Positions 1-11,673 of a stretch of DNA of 64,000 nt are shown here, piece by piece. Within the stretch, counting starts at the first letter, position 1. Each line of letters opens with the position of its first letter. The notes beneath the pieces were generated by a model. The model was not told where the DNA came from. It saw nothing but the letters and a program-made list of their open reading frames with translations, and did no database searches. Source of the DNA: Cryphonectria parasitica EP155 (Eukaryota > Ascomycota > Sordariomycetes > Diaporthales > Cryphonectriaceae); NCBI RefSeq assembly GCF_011745365.1, contig NW_024468917.1:496001-560000 (forward strand). The letters run 5' to 3'. A program made the translations under genes and the position numbers.

Positions 1-286
1 CTACATATCCACTCTTACTGCACCCCGACTACTTAGCATACATACAACAAAGTGCTCCAGGGCCTCTTCCTGCTGCAGTTAACCCCTTGACAACCTGGCT
101 GGTGACGGATACCCTTTATCTATCGGTCCACCGCTTCAGCAGTCGGAGTCATCTCCCATCCACCTCATTCTCAAAACCTTCTACTTATCCTTTCTCCTTC
201 TTTCCATCCCTCTTTCTCCCTCTGTCTCCTCCCCTCTAATTCTGTACTGACAACACTCCCATCTCAAGAGCGAACCATCGTTCATC

Positions 287-3200
287 ATGGCCTCGACTTC
301 ACCGGCCACCCCGGATACCGTGGTGACCCTCAAGGTCCACTTTCAGGGCAGCACCCGACGGTTCAAACTACCGCTCCGTGACCTCGGCGTCAATGTCTTT
401 GAAGATAAGGTACGTCATGATGCTATCTGCCTATGCCTATCTCCATTCCTATCCCTCCCGCCTCATCGTTATCATCAACTCCACCGCGTGTAACTGCGAG
501 TCGACACAGGTCGACTTTGTGTGCACACTGAGGATAGCAGAGTATACAGTGCTGCCGTTGCTGCTCTTCGGAAAAGTGACAAAAGCTGTTTCGAGTCGGG
601 CTATCTTGAGAACTGCCTGCTGACTTTCTTCCTCTTCCCTTCCGGTAGATCCGAGCCATCCTCTGCATCTCACCCGAGGCCAATGCTACAATTGAGCGGT
701 ATTCCGATTCCGCCTCCTCCTACGTCGTGCTTGACCCGAGCAAGCAGTCCGTCTGGAAGCAGCTCTTCCGCGCTGCCAAGGCAAAGCAGAAGCTCAAGCT
801 TCGCGTCACCCTGCGAGACTCAGACGAGGAGGACAACCGTCCGAAGCCCGTCACCGTCGAGGACGAGCCTGAACAGGAGAACCAGGAATCCGCCCAGACC
901 GAGGCTGAAGATTTCGCTATCCCTGTCCCCGTTTCCGTGGCCACAAGCTGGACACCGAGGACTCAACCTCCCAAGGCTCAGCCCCCTGTAATCACCAGTG
1001 TCTGGACAGTGCCAGCCACACCTCCACTTTCCAAAGACACCCCCGAGCACAACATGGCGGGTCAGGATGATACGATGCAGAACGAAGTGCAAACGGCCTT
1101 GAGCCACTTGTCGTTGGAGCAGTCCGAGGCTGCTGTACAGCAGGAGACGACCAAGGAGGAGTCGGAGACGACTACTCCGGTGTGTGTGGCCCCAAAGGCG
1201 GCCAACTTTGCCGTCTGCTGCAACAACTGCGATCGCACTATCCCCGACGACCACTTCCACTGCTCCACCTGTGACGATGGCGACTTCGACCTGTGCCCTG
1301 ACTGCGTCGACAAGGGCGTCACCTGCTACAACGCAGAGCATTGGTTGCTGAAGAGGTTCGTGAGAGGCGACGTCATTGTGGTGAGCGTCACCGAGAGGGT
1401 GCATCCCAAGCCCAAGGCCAAGCCTGCGCCCGAGGCGGTCAAGCCCTCCGACGAGAGTGTTGAGGTCTCTGCCGGCCAGGCCAAGCCCGCTCCAGCGCCC
1501 GCGACCCCTCCTCGCGCCATCTCCGTTATCCAATACCGGGCTTCCGTGCGCACCTGCAACTCTTGCGTGCAAGAACTGCCCGACAAGGAGTTCCTGCACT
1601 GCACCGCCTGCGAGGACTTTGACCTGTGCAAGACCTGCTTTGCCGCTGACAAGCATGGCCACCACCCGCAGCACGGCTTTGAACCGGCTGTCGAGGGCAC
1701 CCCCCTCTCCGCCGAGATCTCAAAGCGCCTGGCTCCCGGTCGGGACCAGCGACACCACGCGATTTGCGATGGCTGCGACAAGTTCATCACTGGTGTCCGT
1801 CACAAGTGTCTTGACTGCCCTGACTGGGACTTTTGTGGGGCCTGTGTTGTGAACGCGGGCTTCATTCACCCCGAGCATCGCTTCGTGCCTATCTACAGCC
1901 AGATTGCCGAGGCCCGGTCCACTTCTGCTCCCCGTCCTTGCCACTACGGCATCTGCTGCGACGGTCCGCTCTGCGTTGACAAGCGTAAGACGTACATTGT
2001 CGGAGAGCGCTACAAGTGCACTGTATGCCACGACACGGACTTTTGTGCCGGTTGCGAGGCCAGCCCTGCCAACATGCACAATCGCACCCACCCTCTCATC
2101 AAGTTCAAGACCCCCGTGAGACGTGTCGAGGTTACTACCAAGGGCGAGGATGAGCGCGGACAGAAGCTGCCTGTCATGGGCGACCGCCTCTGCCGTAGGC
2201 CCGTGAGCCCCAAGGTCACCGAGGCTCCTTCTGCGACCAAGAGTGTCACGAGCTCTGTGCGCACCGTCGTCAGTGTGAAGCCCGAGCCCGAAGTTGAGAG
2301 ACCTGCTGTTCCTAGGTGCCCGCATCTGGTGATAGACCATTCGCACCCAGATCGCAGCCTGCCACTCCCGGCCTCTGGCTTCGACGGCGCGGCCATGCAG
2401 AAGCTTCTACGAGCTAAACAGCAACAGATCAGGCAGGCCAAGGAGCGCTTGAGCATTATGTCGCAGAGCCGGCAAGCCCAGTTGGCATCTCTAGGCTACC
2501 AGCAGGCGGCCACTCAGCAGGGCCCTGAGGTGACGGCTACCAGTCTCATTGCTTTCTTCGAGCGTGACACTGTGCCTGACGGCACCGTCTTCCCCCCCAA
2601 CCACGTCTTCGAGCAGACGTGGGTCCTCCGCAATGGTGGAATGACCCCATGGCCTGTTGGATGCTCCATCAGGTTTGTGGGTGGTGACTACATGGGTCGC
2701 ATCGATCCCAGTCACCCTGCTGGCGTCAGTGACCTCATTTCTGCCTCCGAGACTACAGTCACGTCGGCCCCTGTCGCTCCGGGCGAGGAGTTCGCCTTCA
2801 AAGTCATGCTCCGAACCCCATCCCGTGAGGGTAAGAGCATTTCTTACTGGCGTCTGACCACGAAAGATGGCTACAAGTTCGGCCACCGCCTATGGTGCCA
2901 CGTGACCGTCGAGGCCACCAAGGCGGTCGAGGTCAAGCAAGAGGCGGATGAGGAGGCTGCCGACGCTGAGGCCAATGAAGAGATTCCTGAGCTGGTCAAG
3001 GAGGAAGACTTCACTGCCACCGAAAACAAGACCCAGGCGTCCGCCGAGACCAGCCAGATGATTTTCCCTAAGCTGGAGAAGGAATCGCCGGAAGCTAGCA
3101 CTCACGAGGATGTCAAGTCCGAGACTGCCGAGGCTGTCGAGGAGTCTGATGGCTTCGAGGATTGCGGTGAGGACGATGAGTGGGCCGAGGATTCCGACGG

Positions 3201-3291
3201 CGGCTTCATGACTGACGAGGAGTATGACATCCTCGATGCTTCCGATGAGGAGTTTTCCGACGAGCTGCAGAAGAAGGTGCAGAAGAAGTAG
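287..3291 (+). CDS. NBR1: NBR1-type selective autophagy receptor (PB1, four ZZ fingers, FW domain)
   Basis: Two exons, 287-409 and 649-3291, joined in phase 0 give 921 residues; the donor is GTACGT and the acceptor CGGTAG. Splicing completes an N-terminal PB1-like domain (about residues 10-95) that neither exon holds alone. Four ZZ-type zinc-binding modules follow, near residues 228-275, 342-390, 410-455 and 473-520, each with paired CxxC motifs. A coiled, Gln-rich stretch leads to an FW (four-tryptophan) domain at about 676-796, with its tryptophans visible in QTWVLRN, PWPVGC, SYWRL and RLWCH. The tail is very acidic and contains Y900-D-I-L, a plausible LIR/AIM for Atg8. In this family the FW domain and ZZ modules recruit cargo and the LIR links it to the autophagosome in the cytosol. 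The pyrimidine-rich leader lies just upstream (about 180-245). The next gene is convergent. Family assignment is firm; the LIR is inferred from motif and context. Confidence 0.93.
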
Positions 3292-3941
3292 ACGACGTGA
3301 ACGCAGTCTTGGCGTCCCGCGACTAAATAGTTGTGCTTGACACACTGGCTGCAGATCGCACGGTAAACTAAAGTGTAGGATGATGGATTATGAAGGCTAA
3401 CAATGATTTCGCCTCGGTTTTTTTTTCTTTCTGTTTGGCTTCTTCGCCCTTGATTTCTTACCGTATCTGGCACTCTTTTCCTCTTTTCCAGCTCAGGTAC
3501 TGCAAGTCTCCCTCCGACACTCTAGTGACAACTCTTGGAAATCTCGATGGAGGGAGTGGAAGGGGGGCTTGATCCCTGGTCTTTTCTTTTGGCACGGTCT
3601 TGGAACAATGCAACCTCGACGGAACACTCAGTCAACCAACCACTCATGAACAGAATGTCAACAGAGAAATAGCCTGTGGTTGCGCAATAGCCTTGAATTA
3701 TCATTATTTCTTAGTATAATCTGCCGTGTGATCATGAATTTGTGCATGTTTCCTGAGTCCCAAGCCGGGAGATTGCTATTTCTAACATAAGATGTATCCA
3801 ATTGTGATGCTTCGGGCCAGATGCAAAAGTTTCCAATATGTTCAGAAAGACCCTATTCAGATTAGAGTCCGCTACATGGATCTTCAAAAAGGCCAAAATG
3901 TTTCCCATACGCAACTTCCTACATCAGAATCTTGGTCCTTT
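3292..3941. other. Intergenic region between two convergent genes
   Basis: It should contain the 3' UTRs and polyadenylation signals of NBR1 and the Nop13-like gene. A T-rich stretch sits near 3419-3433. Several overlapping ORFs of 60-120 codons run through it, but none has protein-like composition or a consistent splice pattern. No RNA gene or repeat was recognised. Confidence 0.6.
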
Positions 3942-5375
3942 CTAGTCGAAGGTGATCTTCTTGCCCTCGGGCTTCACGGCAGCACCTGTCAGCCTAGCGA
4001 CGCTGATATCTGTGCCGAAGCTCTTGATCCCAGCCGGCCCCTTCTCGTCCCTGACGTTCTCGCGGTACGCATCGTCTCGGCTCTGCCTGTGGTTCTTATT
4101 GTTGTTGTGTCGGCTCTGTGAATGGTTGGGTCGGTTTTGTTGCCTGGCGCCCTTGGCATCGGCGGCGGAGTCCTTGGGGCGGCCGAAGCGCTTCTTGTAT
4201 CTCGTCTGGTCGTCTTCGGCGTGTTCGATTTTAAGCCGACGGCCGTGGAGGGTGTTGACCCACCACTTGCGCGTCTTGACCTTCTTCTCTTGGGCCGGCT
4301 TTGACTTTTTGGAGGTCGTGTTCTTCTTCTTTGGCTGATCTTCCACATCTTCGTCGCTGGATGATTCATCGTCGTCGTCGTCGTCGACTGCCTCGGCCTG
4401 GTTGTCATTGTCCCCCTCTTCCTTCTCGGCATCCACGTCCATGAAATCCTCCTCCGTCTCCTCCACCTCCCTGATCTTCATGAATCCCTTAACCGCCCAC
4501 TCCGTCGAGGCGGCCTCCTTGAATTTGACCCACCCGTATCCTTTACACTTTCCGCTGTCCTCAAACGTAGCGACCTTGACCCACTCGATCTCGCCACACT
4601 TGGCAAAGAGCTCACGCACGTCCTCCTCCGTCGTCTGGAAGCTCATGTTCCCGACAAAAACCTTGCGGCTCAGCGAGGCCGGCGACGCCGCGTCCTCCGC
4701 CTTGGCCCCGTCCGCTCCGTCTGCCGTGGCCCCAGCAGCGGCGGCGGCGGCAGCCGCCTTCTTGTGCTTATGCTCCTCGGGCCGGCCCTCGAAGCTCGTC
4801 GCGTCCTTGATCAGCAGCTTCCGCCGATACCACTCCGTCTCGCTCAGCGCGATCGCCGCCACCGTAGCCTCGTAGGTCGTAAAGTCCACATAGGCAAACC
4901 CTTTATTCTCAAACTCGCGCTGCTCGCCGCCGCCGCCGCGCTGGCCCTTGGGCTTGGAGGGGGGCACGTGCACGCGCGTGATGGCCTCGTCGGTGATGCT
5001 GCCGCCTGAGTTGTCGACCAGCCAGCGCCGCAGCTCGTCGCGGGTGACGGTGAAGCGCAGGTTGCCGATCCAGACGCCGAAGGGGGAGCGCTCCTTTTTG
5101 GCCTTGCCGTCTGCGTCGGTACCGTTCTTCTTGGTGGAGGAGGAGGCGGTGCCTTCGTTCTCGTTGTCTTCGTCGTCAGAGGAGGGCTTGGGGGGCAGGG
5201 GCTTGCCCTTTTTGAGGGCACGCTTGGCTTTCTTGGAGGGGGGCTCGGGTAGGTTGATGTCGACTTCGATTTCGGGCTGTTGGACCTTGCGCTTCTTGGA
5301 GGAGGAAGAGGATCTGGGCGCGGGGTCGGGGCTTGCCCTTGGGGTTGAATCGGGGGAAGAGGAGGAGGACGACAT
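3942..5375 (-). CDS. NOP13: Nop13-like nucleolar RNA-binding protein with two RRMs
   Basis: Single-exon gene of 477 residues. The reading frame stays open 84 codons further upstream, but I start at the Met at 5375 (MSSSSSSPDS), because the upstream residues look like translated leader. The N-terminus is Ser-rich with basic clusters (KKRK, KKAKRALKK) that would serve as nuclear or nucleolar signals. RRM1 spans about 98-195 with an RNP2-like VWIGNL and RNP1-like KGFAYVDF. RRM2 spans about 238-330 with VFVGNM and KGYGWVKF. A run of eight alanines and an acidic segment (VDDDDDDESS) separate or follow the RRMs, and the C-terminal third is basic and rich in Asn, Gln and Arg. The order and spacing fit fungal Nop13, a nucleolar protein associated with pre-ribosomes. 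The gene is divergent from homoserine kinase, so the two share a 755-bp promoter region. Confidence 0.87.
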   Translation of the reverse strand: MSSSSSSPDSTPRASPDPAPRSSSSSKKRKVQQPEIEVDINLPEPPSKKAKRALKKGKPLPPKPSSDDEDNENEGTASSSTKKNGTDADGKAKKERSPFGVWIGNLRFTVTRDELRRWLVDNSGGSITDEAITRVHVPPSKPKGQRGGGGEQREFENKGFAYVDFTTYEATVAAIALSETEWYRRKLLIKDATSFEGRPEEHKHKKAAAAAAAAGATADGADGAKAEDAASPASLSRKVFVGNMSFQTTEEDVRELFAKCGEIEWVKVATFEDSGKCKGYGWVKFKEAASTEWAVKGFMKIREVEETEEDFMDVDAEKEEGDNDNQAEAVDDDDDDESSSDEDVEDQPKKKNTTSKKSKPAQEKKVKTRKWWVNTLHGRRLKIEHAEDDQTRYKKRFGRPKDSAADAKGARQQNRPNHSQSRHNNNKNHRQSRDDAYRENVRDEKGPAGIKSFGTDISVARLTGAAVKPEGKKITFD

Positions 5376-6130
5376 CTTGTGTGTGGTCCTGTGGCTCTGA
5401 CGGTTTCTGCTGGTTGCAGAGAGTCTTGGAGGGGGGCGTGATAGTTGTGTGTGTGTCTTCTTTGGATGGTTGAGCGTGTGGAAAGGAAATTTTTCTGGGT
5501 CGCTGGTGTCGATAACACCGATAAGAATGGAGTGGGTGCAGGGATGAGAGACTTTGGGATGTGTGGATTGATTGGCTCGTAGTCTATGTATTCTTTGGAT
5601 ATGATTTTTATATTCTGGAATCCTCAATTTGCGACTATTTCCTTAAGCCACATAGAATTCCCTAGATCAATTGGTCTCTTGACTGTATTCTTAAGATGTG
5701 GTGAGTGTTTGAGAGCATTGCGCAAGGCCGAAGAATCTGTCTCAAAACCATAGCCATCCTGGTGTGAACTGAATGGTAAGGTCCACTAGACAAGAGGCAG
5801 CAAGGGCCCTGACTCCGTCATCGGGACAGCCTAGGAAAACATCTCTCTTGTGAAGAGTCATGCCTGAATAATTTACTTGAGAGCTCACTTGAGATCTCAG
5901 CACATCAGGCTGCCCTACTCCAGAGGATTGACCTTGAAGAGTTGTGAGAGATTGAAGGATTAAGCCAGGGTTATTGTACTTTCCCTTCAGAGGTTCAACA
6001 CCTCTTCCTCAACACGGCTTTTTCTGGCCCCTCGCGTAGGCCAAGCCGCCACCAAATCAGCTCCCTTACTCCCTTTCTTGTTTTCTTTTGTTTTCTTCCC
6101 ACGAACGAACAAATACAGCAATCAGTCAGG
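5376..6130. other. Bidirectional promoter region, Nop13-like / homoserine kinase
   Basis: This is upstream DNA of two divergent genes. It is A+T-richer than the flanking exons, with a pyrimidine-rich stretch (about 6055-6085, TTTTCTTTTGTTTTC type) just before the homoserine kinase start, as expected for a fungal leader. No clear TATA box or other named site was identified. Confidence 0.5.
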
Positions 6131-7398
6131 ATGGCCACCGAGTCCTTCGTCATCAAGGTGCCCTGCTCCTCCGCCAACATCGGCCCGGGCTTCGACGTGA
6201 TCGGCCTCGCCCTGTCTATGTACCTCGAGCTGCACGTCTCCATCGACCGGTCCAAGTCCAGCTCGGAGCACCCTCTCAACTGCAGGCTGAGCTACGAGGG
6301 CGAGGGCGCCGACGAGATCAGCCTTGACCCGGACGCGAACCTGCTCACCAGGGTGGCGCTGTATGTTCTCCGGTGCCACGACCAGCGCAGCTTCCCCGTC
6401 GAGACGCATGTTCACATTGTGAACCCCATCCCTCTGGGCCGGGGCCTGGGGTCGTCTGGTGCGGCCGTCGTGGCGGGCGTCTTGCTGGGCAAGGAGTGTG
6501 GTGGGCTGAAGCAGCTGGACAACGACCGCCTGTTCGACTACTGTCTGATGATTGGTAAGCCTGAGGTGTCACTTATGATCCCCCCCTCTTCGACCAAAGC
6601 CTTAATTACATCTTGGCTGACATGCAAGTGAAAATTCAGAACGCCACCCTGACAATGTCGGCGCGGCACTATACGGTGGCTTCGTGGGGACGTACCTGAA
6701 GCCCCTCGCGCCAGAGGATGTAGCTCGTATCGAGATCCCCTTGGCCGAGGTCCTTCCTGCGCCGGCGGGCGGCGTCGACACTGGTGCGAGACCGCCTGAC
6801 CCGCCGAGGGGGATCGGACATCATATCAAGTTCCCATGGAGCAAGGAGATCAAGGCTGTGGCTATCATTCCTGATTTTGAGGTTGCTACGGCCAAGGCAA
6901 GAGCTGTGCTGCCTGAGCAGTACCCCCGTCCTGATGTGGTGAGTCTTTTTTCCTTCTTATTTTTCTTATTATCGAGGCTCTTTCACAATCCTATTTCTCA
7001 ACTGCTTGACCACACGGTGGAGAGGAAGAAACAAAAAGCTGACGGTCCTGTTTCAGACATTCAATCTCCAGCGCATAGCTCTCCTCCCCGTGGCATTGGG
7101 CCAGTCGCCGCCCGATCCAGACCTCATCTACTTGGCGATGCAGGACAAGCTGCACCAGCCGTACCGGCAGACGCTGATTCCTGGACTCACGGAGATTGTT
7201 GAGTCCATGACGCCCAGCACGCAGCCGGGTTTGCTAGGCGTGTGCCTCTCCGGAGCGGGGCCGACAATCCTGGCGCTGGCGACGAGCCATTTTGAGGAGG
7301 TTGCGGAGAGCATAATATCGCGGTTCAGCAAGCAGGGCATCAAGTGCAGCTGGAAGCTACTGGAGCCAGCAGAGGGCAGCCATGTGGTGAGGCAGTAG
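6131..7398 (+). CDS. THR1: Homoserine kinase (GHMP kinase family)
   Basis: Three exons, 6131-6554, 6640-6938 and 7057-7398, give 354 residues, the usual size for fungal homoserine kinase. Introns are GTAAGC...TTCAG and GTGAGT...TTCAG, and both joins restore frame exactly (the first within a Glu codon). The enzyme phosphorylates L-homoserine with ATP, the committed step to threonine, in the cytosol. Family marks are an N-terminal PCSSANIGPGFD, the GHMP ATP-binding loop PLGRGLGSSGAA at about residues 101-112, the ERHPDNVGAALYGG segment after the first intron, and the C-terminal LSGAGPTILAL motif. No key residue appears to be missing. It is divergent from the Nop13-like gene and is followed by 1.8 kb without a supported gene. 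A general amino-acid control (Gcn4/CPC1) site would be expected but none was confidently seen. Confidence 0.95.
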
Positions 7399-9246
7399 GG
7401 GCACGAGTCGGCCGCGTCCATTGATGGCGATGATGGCGTTGGTGTGCGCCGCACTGGCCCACGCACGGATCCGTCAGCTGTCATACTCAAGAGCACATCG
7501 TAAAGCCAAGAGTACACTCTAGAACATCAATGTCATGTCATCTACCAATGTTTCAAACTCATACTGTTCCGTTGTCTAGCTCAACGTGATGCTGATTGAT
7601 AGCTGAAGGCAGTGGGCCACTTTATTCGATCCCTCAACTTTCGGCCAAGTTGACCATACAAGAATGTATACCATTGGTCACGAGGCAAGAAAATTCTAGA
7701 CAAATAAGATGCCGGGGCATCGCTAATGCACGAGCACAGTCAAGCAAGCAGAACAAAAAGTAGCAGCAGGTCTTAGACTTTCACCCAGTCATGAGCTTAT
7801 AGTAGCCCCTTTTGGAGGGTCACGGTAGGTGAAGATGGCTAAATGGATTCAACCCAAGGGATGCTCGATGGGAATGCATTGAATTCCATGCCAATAATAC
7901 TATAGTACAGGGGTGTCTGGATGCCTTTTTAAAGAGGTTGCAGTAGTGGACACCAGCTGGGGCCCCATGGGTTGGGGTATATGCCAAGTAGTATGGTGGA
8001 GGGCTGAAGTTAAAAGGTTGAAGGTTGAAGACGTGCGTCCTTGTGTGTGCGGGGCCCAGCAAGTTGATTACATGAGAAGCCATTGATTGGTGCTTACTTC
8101 AAGGTCAAGACTAGACAATAACTTGGAGGGGTGATGAGTGTTGGCAATGCAGGGTGACTGTGCATTTCCACTCGGGATGGATGCTGTGCCGTGTGGTGTT
8201 TGGGACAATTGGTTTGAACGAATGCAGCCTGCAACATCTCTAGCCGTGGATGGGACCTCGGCCTTTGACCGCCTTTATGGGTGTGGTTTTAGTCCTGGTC
8301 CATGGTGCTGGATCTTCCCACCCATCAGAAGGGCCCTTTGCTTGCATCGGCTGTCCGAGAGAGCAGGGGGAGGGGCACGAGCGGGGGCTGCTAACACACC
8401 TTGGGACCCAGACCAACAAGAGGGAGGGCACTGCCTTTTGAAAGGGAGGGGAGGGGGGGGCTTGATGACCAGGTGCCTGCCCTGGAGAATCAGGTGTCCT
8501 GGCTACAAGGGGCCTAGGTGGTTACCATAGCACCTTTCAGCGTGACAATTTAACGCTATGGATTCCCATTGCCTTGGTACCCGCAGGGCTCCCCACTCTT
8601 TCACCTATTGTTTGTAGCGAGCCCGTGCTAGCTTTTAGCTGCTGGCTGCCCGAGCCCAAGCGCATCTCAATCTTCCCGAAACCCCCAGCACCCATCACTT
8701 TCTCCTCCACTCCATTTTCTTTTTGCCAACCATCTCGCCCCCAATCATAAAGAAGGCGAAGGCACCCGAGACCTCGGCCTCGCAGACTCTTTCACCTCTC
8801 TCTTTCTTTTCCCTTGGTCTGCTGCATCTACCAAACGCCCCACGACTCCTTGTGCCGACAAACAACCCAACACGCAAGGGCCATCTTTCCAACCGCCTCC
8901 CTTCTTCCTACGACGCATCTGGGGGCTTATCTCTACCTCTCTCGGTCTTTGAATCCCTGCGTTGGGTCTCCCGTCGCCCTCGCCCTCTCGGAGACCTGGT
9001 TCTGGCATCTTTTGGAACCAAAAACTATTCTGCCAAGGCCTCGACAGAGGACTCAGAAGTTGACTCCCGAAATCGCTCAGAACGACTTGTACCGACCTCG
9101 ATCTTCTTGCTGTTCTCCCCGAAACGATCAATTCTGGGGCTTCTCAGGCGGCGACTTTTGCCTGGCAAACACTACAACAGCAACACTCCTCCACACCACG
9201 CAAAGGAGTCCATCATCCACTCTATCCCGACGCCATCTACGACAAG
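7399..9246. other. Long intergenic region upstream of the STS1 gene
   Basis: It contains the 3' UTR of homoserine kinase and, from about 8640, a C- and T-rich stretch that looks like the leader or promoter of the next gene. A short G-rich tract lies at about 8445-8461. ORFs of 60-175 codons exist (for example 8723-9250) but overlap in several frames and show no domain, so I treat them as non-coding. Confidence 0.55.
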
Positions 9247-10356
9247 ATGAATGTGCTGTTGGCGCAGCCGCCAGTCTTCCCTCATCAACACGAAAACCCC
9301 CGTCTCTCTCCTTCCCGCGGCAGTACGTATCTTCCCCTTCCACCCCCTCTTCATGCTATCAAACCCCCCAAGTCTTGCTGCCAAGCCCCCTCCTGGGTTG
9401 CACCATCCTATGGATATGAATGAATCAAATGACCCTTGCCAATCTGTCTCAATCATAATTCTCGCTTGCGAAATCAAGAGCCGGTGCATGATGCTAACGC
9501 TATTGTTGTTCCTACAGTGTCCCCTTTGTCCAACATGGCGTCCAAATCGAACAAGCGGCAGCGTGAGGATGATGGCGACGAGATGAGTGTCTCGCCCCAG
9601 AGCTCACCATCCCTGGCCCAACGGCAGCTGGCGAGACCAAGAAAGATGCGCAGGGTCCCTGAACCTCAGGCCCGAAGCCTCCCTCTGCCTCGACTCCTGG
9701 AGACCCTCGACAACAATCAGCTACGGACAGTCCTTCAGACTATCTGCGATCAGCGGCCGGACATCCAGGAGCAGGTCCTGAGCGGTGCCCCCCGGCCTAC
9801 GGCTGCGAACTCGTTGCAGGTTTTGGAATCGTATCAACAGAAGCTCGTTGAGGCCATGCCGCTGGGCCACTCCAGCTCTGACTACGCCTACTACAGGGTG
9901 AAACATCATCTTGGTGCGCTGGTGGACGCCATCATGGACTTCACACCTCAGTACCTACCTCCCGCCGAAGACCAGGCCAGCATATCGCTCATGTACCTCG
10001 ATGGTGTTACCAAGATCGCCCATTCGCTGCCCAACTGGGACAGCCAGACGTACAGGCACCACAAGGATCACGTCTATGACGAGATAGCAAAGGCATGGAC
10101 AATGGTCATCTCGGAGGCCGCCAAACGGGGCGGCGGCTTCACACTGCACCGAGAGGGATGGGATCAGCTTCTAGCAAAGCATAACGAACAGGCCGGTGGA
10201 CGGCTCCAGCCTGCAGTCAACACCCTGGCGAACCATGTCGGCTGGACCAGCGCGGACCAGCACGCTACTGCGGGTGGATCGTCAGGTCAGGACTCGATCC
10301 TGGACCAGCTGCTCAACGGATCATACGGATCTGCTGTCAGAGTTGGGCCATTCTAG
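9247..10356 (+). CDS. STS1: Tethering factor for nuclear proteasome, Sts1/Cut8 family
   Basis: I annotate two exons, 9247-9322 and 9518-10356 (304 residues), with a GTACGT donor and CTACAG acceptor. The longest unspliced frame would start at Met 9535, but the upstream exon supplies MNVLLAQPPVFPHQHENP and joins in phase as ...SPSRGMSPLSNMAS, an N-terminus I associate with this family. The protein tethers 26S proteasomes at the nuclear envelope and aids nuclear degradation of cell-cycle and other substrates. The basic cluster near KRQREDD and RPRKMRR provides nuclear localisation. The Cut8 helical core starts around LPRLLETLDNNQLRTVLQTI and includes SSSDYAYYRVKHHLGALVDA and WDSQTYRHHKDHVYDEIAKAW. 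Fold and family are clear; the start exon is a strong inference. RAD52 follows on the same strand after 1.3 kb. Confidence 0.88.
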
Positions 10357-11673
10357 GTACACCGGCTTTGACACCTACCGGAGGAAGCAACATTGGCGAT
10401 TTTCAAAGGAGCACTCGATGACAAACAAATCAAAACGGGGGAGGTTCGGGGGGGGGGCGGCATTTTAGAGCATGGGGTTGGACCATGCATATTTCACGAC
10501 ACTTTTACGACCAAACCACTCGTTTTGTTCTGGTACGGACACGGCTGGCATAGACTTGGGATGTTTTTAGGGGCTGCACATCGCAACGGCGTTTACACCA
10601 TGTCACGCATTCTTGCGTTTGCATCATTCTGATATCCATTTTTCCTACCTCAGGATCCCCTTGCATTGGACTTGTTTTTCGATCTTAGTGTGGACCATGT
10701 CCTAAGGACAGAGTTAGGGGGATAAGGAGAGTTTGCTTGTGTGCTCAGCATTTATTTTTCCTTTGTAACTAATACGGGACGGTAAAGCACTGAATTGGGC
10801 TAGGCTTCCGGCCATTTGGTCCTGGTATCTACAGTCTGAAATATCGATCAATCTCTAGCGACCGCTAGAGTGACCAACGGACTTCAAAACGAGCCTGCTT
10901 TAGTGTGTTGCGGCTGGCTTGCACTGATGGAGACGGACGCATCCGTATGCGCTGGCGTAAGACCTGTCGTGCCTGGCGATGACGACGACGCTCTGCACCC
11001 GGTCCTTCCAGGTGTGCTATTACAGAGTATTACTAGGCACGGTACTTAACACACTGGATGAAAGAGCCGGCTCATATCACCCTGAGCATGATGCGTAGTA
11101 GACATTTTTCATCGAGATCAAGTTATCCGTAAGTACCGAGCGAGGGCTTATTTCATGGGCGGTTGATGAAGGCGCTAGGTTCGGCCATTCGAGGTGGTGG
11201 TCGTGGTGGTTGGTATACGCGCGGCGTGATGAAGAGGGGTTTTAGGGAGAATAGTCAATCTTACTGTGGTTGAATGCGAGGTTGGATTGCGTAGTATGCA
11301 TTATTGTTTTGCTGTTTGTCGTCAAGCCTGTGTATGTACTATAGTATATGCTGGGACGAAGGTAGGAGCTTGGAGGGTGTTGGGTTTGGGCTGGGGGGGG
11401 GGGGGGGCTCGGAGTCACTGTACCTGACGTCACGTGGGAGCGCGCCAACCGAGTCAGCAATTGTTGGCTGGCGCTGCTGTACTGAACTGGCAGTACTAGG
11501 CACGCTTCCCTGTAGGCAACCCAGGCGCGTCCATTAGCAACGGCTTTGTCAACAGGAAGTTTACATTAACGACTGCAAAACGACCACCATTCTGCGATTC
11601 TGATTAATTGGCATCCGTTTATGAATTTGGCTCAGGGTCTCATGAGCTGCTCTTTAATTTAAACATCGTCAAA
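10357..11673. other. Intergenic region STS1-RAD52, with a G15 tract
   Basis: It holds the 3' UTR of STS1 and the RAD52 promoter. A ten-base G stretch lies near 10449-10458 and a 15-base G run at 11393-11407, about 270 bp before the RAD52 start. Nearby TGACGTCA (about 11425-11432) is a perfect CRE/ATF-type palindrome and a candidate bZIP site. No additional gene is supported. Confidence 0.5.

Noticed and set aside
820..1674. 284-codon minus-strand ORF inside NBR1
   Set aside because: It is the antisense shadow of a GC-rich exon; the plus-strand protein has clear domains.
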